Assembly: GCA_023461275.1 (NCBI GenBank)
Contig: JAEYMI010000027.1
Coordinates: 1 to 23,579 of the forward strand
Length of the DNA: 23,579 bases
From: Actinomycetes bacterium
Lineage (GTDB): Bacteria > Actinomycetota > Actinomycetes > Mycobacteriales > Mycobacteriaceae
Direction of reading: 5' to 3'
Shown here: positions 21,773 through 23,579 of the stretch, one piece after another
Layout of the letters: each line of letters begins with the position of its first letter
How positions within the stretch are numbered: the first letter of the stretch is position 1
Position numbers and translations under genes: made by a program
Notes under the pieces: generated by a model
The model's database searches: none
The model's input: only the letters and a program-made list of their open reading frames with translations
What the model was told of the DNA's origin: nothing

Positions 21773-21838
21773 TCGGTGGGAGAGCTACGCCGAACCGATG
21801 ATCGACGCGACGACGCTCTCCTACCGAGTCTGTGTCAC
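21762..21838. terminator. Family B long hairpin, copy 2, after the exporter operon
   Basis: Arms of 24 bases (21762-21785 and 21815-21838) pair at 22 positions with a 29-base loop. The arm cores are GTGACACAG and CTCGGT, and CTACCGAG and CTGTGTCAC. It begins 44 bases after the permease stop and shares its sequence with 17471-17547. It probably ends the operon transcript. Confidence 0.6.
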
Positions 21839-21860
21839 TGCTGCCCGGGCTGTGGCCGTC

Positions 21861-21938
21861 GGAGGTGCAGGCTTGCGCTTTCCGGAGGTGCAGGCTTTCG
21901 CTTTCGGAGGTGATGGCTTGCGCTGTCCGAGGTGATGG
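21861..21938 (+). repeat. Short tandem repeat, 22-23 bp x about 3.5
   Basis: Units begin at 21861, 21884, 21906 and 21929 with GGAGGTGCAGGCTT or a close variant and end GCGCTTTCC. They lie between the exporter operon and the phosphatase gene, where the phosphatase promoter should also be. Confidence 0.65.
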
Positions 21939-21992
21939 TCACGCTGACGGCAGCGCTCGGCGGGGTCGGGCGCAACCGATAGGGTGGCGGAC

Positions 21993-22520
21993 ATGAAGAT
22001 GCTGTTCGTGTGCACGGGGAACATCTGTCGGTCGCCGATGGCCGAGCGGATGTGCGCGGGTATGTCGGCGTCGGCGGGGGTGCCGATCGAGTCGACGTCG
22101 GCCGGGGTCGGCGCCATGAACGGCGACGCCATGCACCGCCACGCCGTCGACGTGCTCACCGAACATGGTTACGACGCTTCGGATTTCGGTGCCCGCTACA
22201 TTCGGCCGCCGTTTGTGCAGGAGTCCGACGTGGTGCTGTGCCTGACCCGCGAGCATCGCGCGGCGTGCCAGCAGTTGGTGCCGGTGCGGTGGAAGCGGGT
22301 GTTCACCGTCGTCGAATTCGCTGAACTGGTGGCTGCTGCGCCCGACGCGACGCTCGACGAGATCGTCGCCTCCCGCAACCGTCTCGACCCCAACGACCCG
22401 GCGCTCGACATCGTCGACCCGATGGGTAAGCCGCGTGAGGACTTCGAGCGCGTGTACGTCGAACTCGAGCCGCGGATCGCTGCGATCGTGGATTGGGCGG
22501 GCCGGCAAGCGGCTGTGTAG
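21993..22520 (+). CDS. Low-molecular-weight protein-tyrosine phosphatase
   Basis: The 175-residue product opens with the phosphate-binding loop LFVCTGNICRSPMAE (Cys7 nucleophile, Arg13, Ser14) and has the general acid in DIVDPMG (Asp142-Pro143). That is the complete LMW-PTP signature; length is slightly above the usual 150-165 because of a helical insertion (PVRWKRVFTVVEFAELVAAAPDATLDE). In bacteria such enzymes remove phosphate from tyrosine kinases that control polysaccharide or envelope export, or act in arsenate reduction; the surrounding envelope genes favour the former. I chose the ATG at 21993, preceded by AGGGTGG, over a GTG at 21984. It is probably transcribed separately from the exporter operon, which ends in a hairpin upstream. 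Confidence 0.88.
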   Translation: MKMLFVCTGNICRSPMAERMCAGMSASAGVPIESTSAGVGAMNGDAMHRHAVDVLTEHGYDASDFGARYIRPPFVQESDVVLCLTREHRAACQQLVPVRWKRVFTVVEFAELVAAAPDATLDEIVASRNRLDPNDPALDIVDPMGKPREDFERVYVELEPRIAAIVDWAGRQAAV

Positions 22521-22529
22521 CTCTCACGT

Positions 22530-22627
22530 GCTGGTCGAGTAGCTCCGAGCCCCTGGGCGAGGGCGTATCGAGGCCACGCGACGCGGTGATGGGGCGTCGG
22601 GCCTCGATGCCCCGCTCGCCCAGCGAC
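22530..22627. repeat. Family A repeat, forward copy (22530-22576) and partial inverted copy (22600-22627)
   Basis: The forward copy reads GCTGGTCGAGTAGCTCC...GGGCGTATCGAGGCC. The partial inverted copy reads GGCCTCGATGCCCCGCTCGC. The pair lies 9 bases after the phosphatase stop, a typical position just after a gene's 3' end. Confidence 0.7.
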
Positions 22628-22670
22628 GAATTCGGCGGAACCGACGGGCCCGTGTCGGCGTCGAAAGTGT

Positions 22671-23579
22671 ATGAGCTTCAAGTCTCTTCGTGAGTTCGCC
22701 CGGCAGTACGACGGCGTGTTCGCCGTGTCGCAGGCGGCCGAGTGTGACGTCAGCCGCCACAGTCTCCGACGCCATCTCGCCGCCGGAGACTGTGTGCGCA
22801 TCGTCAACGGGGTTTACCGCCTCGGCGACCATCCTGAGACAGCCGAGGTGCGGATTCGGGTCGCGGTGCTGGCCAACGGTGGTCGCGCCGTGTTGTCGGG
22901 TCACGCCGCGGCGTACTGGCACGGGCTCGCCGACGATGCGCCGTCGACGATTGTGGTGTCGGTACCGCGCGGCACCCGCAGACGGACGATCCCCGGCGTG
23001 CGGGTGGTGTTCCGTAACCTCGCCGACCGCGACGTCATCGAGCGACGAGGTCTGCAGGTCACCGGCATACCGCTCAGCGTTCTGGAGGCAGCCGACGCCG
23101 TGGGCGTGGAGATCCTCGACAGTGCGCTGGTCCGTCGGCGCATCAATGTACGACAGCTCGACCAGGTGCTCGAGCGTCGGAAGGGCACGGTTCGGGTGGG
23201 CGCGCTGGAGACGTTGGTGGAGACCGTGCGGCCGGGTATGCGGTCGGTCGGGGAGCGCGGACTCGCGGCGGTGTTCACCGAGGGCGGCGTCACCGGATGG
23301 GTCGCCGACTATCCGTTGGGTGGCTACATCTTCGACTTCGCGTTTGTCGAGGAACGGATTGCCGTCGAATTCGACGGGTACGACCACGACCGCAAGCCGA
23401 GTCGCTTCTACCGCAACCGTCGTCGACGCAATGCGGTGGTGGCTATGGACTGGACGCCGCTGTACTACACGTGGAAAGACATTCTCGAGCGCCGGCAGGA
23501 GATTCTCGACGAGGTGGAGGCGGCTCGTGAGGCATCGCGGCGCCGGCTGGCGGGTCGGGATGGGCAGGCGGGTGGGGAG
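22671..23579 (+). CDS. AbiEi-like winged-helix / DUF559 endonuclease-fold protein (3' end beyond window)
   Basis: The frame is open from the ATG at 22671 to the window end (303 codons, no stop). Residues about 1-55 (FARQYDGVFAVSQAAECDVSRHSLRRHLAAGDCVRI..GVYRL) match the AbiEi-type winged-helix domain of type IV antitoxin-like proteins. Residues about 190-285 resemble DUF559/Vsr-like nucleases: SVGERGL (Glu195), YIFDFAF (Asp222), RIAVEFDGYDHD (Glu233, Asp235) and a C-terminal WTPLYYTWKDI. Proteins of this two-part type are frequent in actinobacteria and about 300 residues long, so only a few codons are probably missing. A nucleic-acid role is likely, but cleavage has not been established for the group. 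The ribosome site is weak. No AbiEii partner gene is visible in the window. Confidence 0.78.
   Translation, partial: MSFKSLREFARQYDGVFAVSQAAECDVSRHSLRRHLAAGDCVRIVNGVYRLGDHPETAEVRIRVAVLANGGRAVLSGHAAAYWHGLADDAPSTIVVSVPRGTRRRTIPGVRVVFRNLADRDVIERRGLQVTGIPLSVLEAADAVGVEILDSALVRRRINVRQLDQVLERRKGTVRVGALETLVETVRPGMRSVGERGLAAVFTEGGVTGWVADYPLGGYIFDFAFVEERIAVEFDGYDHDRKPSRFYRNRRRRNAVVAMDWTPLYYTWKDILERRQEILDEVEAAREASRRRLAGRDGQAGGE

Overview
The window is high-GC DNA from a mycolic-acid-bearing actinobacterium (order Mycobacteriales), most like Gordonia or a close relative. The evidence is dTDP-rhamnose genes, an antigen-85-type esterase, an EspC-like / TPR-repeat-region gene pair, a DUF222 (13E12-type) HNH gene with a LexA-like box, and a dispersed GGTCGAGTAG...CGTATCGAG repeat that I associate with Gordonia-like genomes. 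The genus call is inference.

Layout. 1-821: 3' end of rmlA, then rmlC (dTDP-L-rhamnose supply). About 823-5154: a predicted envelope/secretion group made of a broken DUF3558-like lipoprotein, an EspC-like small protein, an 816-residue protein with an N-terminal WxG motif, and an intact lipoprotein; the last three are tightly coupled. 5430-11276: one large NRPS (C, degenerate A/C remnant, A, PCP, C) with no thioesterase. 11277-11700: dispersed repeats and a long hairpin. 11701-13371: antigen-85-like esterase with a 190-residue low-complexity tail. 13511-15066 (minus strand): a cassette with a non-classical sigma-factor-like gene and three microproteins of 56, 67 and 38 residues, none longer than 67 codons. 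15656-16948: DUF222-HNH gene with an SOS-type operator. 16949-17933: no gene, but clustered repeats. 17934-21718: DUF4012 membrane protein plus DrrA/DrrB-type ABC exporter in one overlapping operon. 21993-22520: low-molecular-weight tyrosine phosphatase. 22671-end: AbiEi-like/DUF559 protein, open at the window edge.

How the parts may work together. Rhamnose synthesis, the antigen-85-like enzyme, the WxG protein, the lipoproteins, DUF4012, the ABC exporter and the phosphatase all point to envelope assembly or export. The NRPS could supply a peptide or lipopeptide, but nothing here fixes its product. The sigma/microprotein cassette and the HNH gene look like accessory inserts between these blocks.

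Most unusual observations: (1) copies of the dispersed repeat lie inside the NRPS reading frame, two encoding near-identical 16-residue peptides and a third inverted next to one of them; (2) the sigma/microprotein cassette, with an ATGA overlap and a duplicated-motif protein; (3) a 17-bp triplication at the drrA/drrB junction that creates a chain of two six-codon micro-ORFs linked by GTGA overlaps. No database search was possible; family names come from motif recognition.
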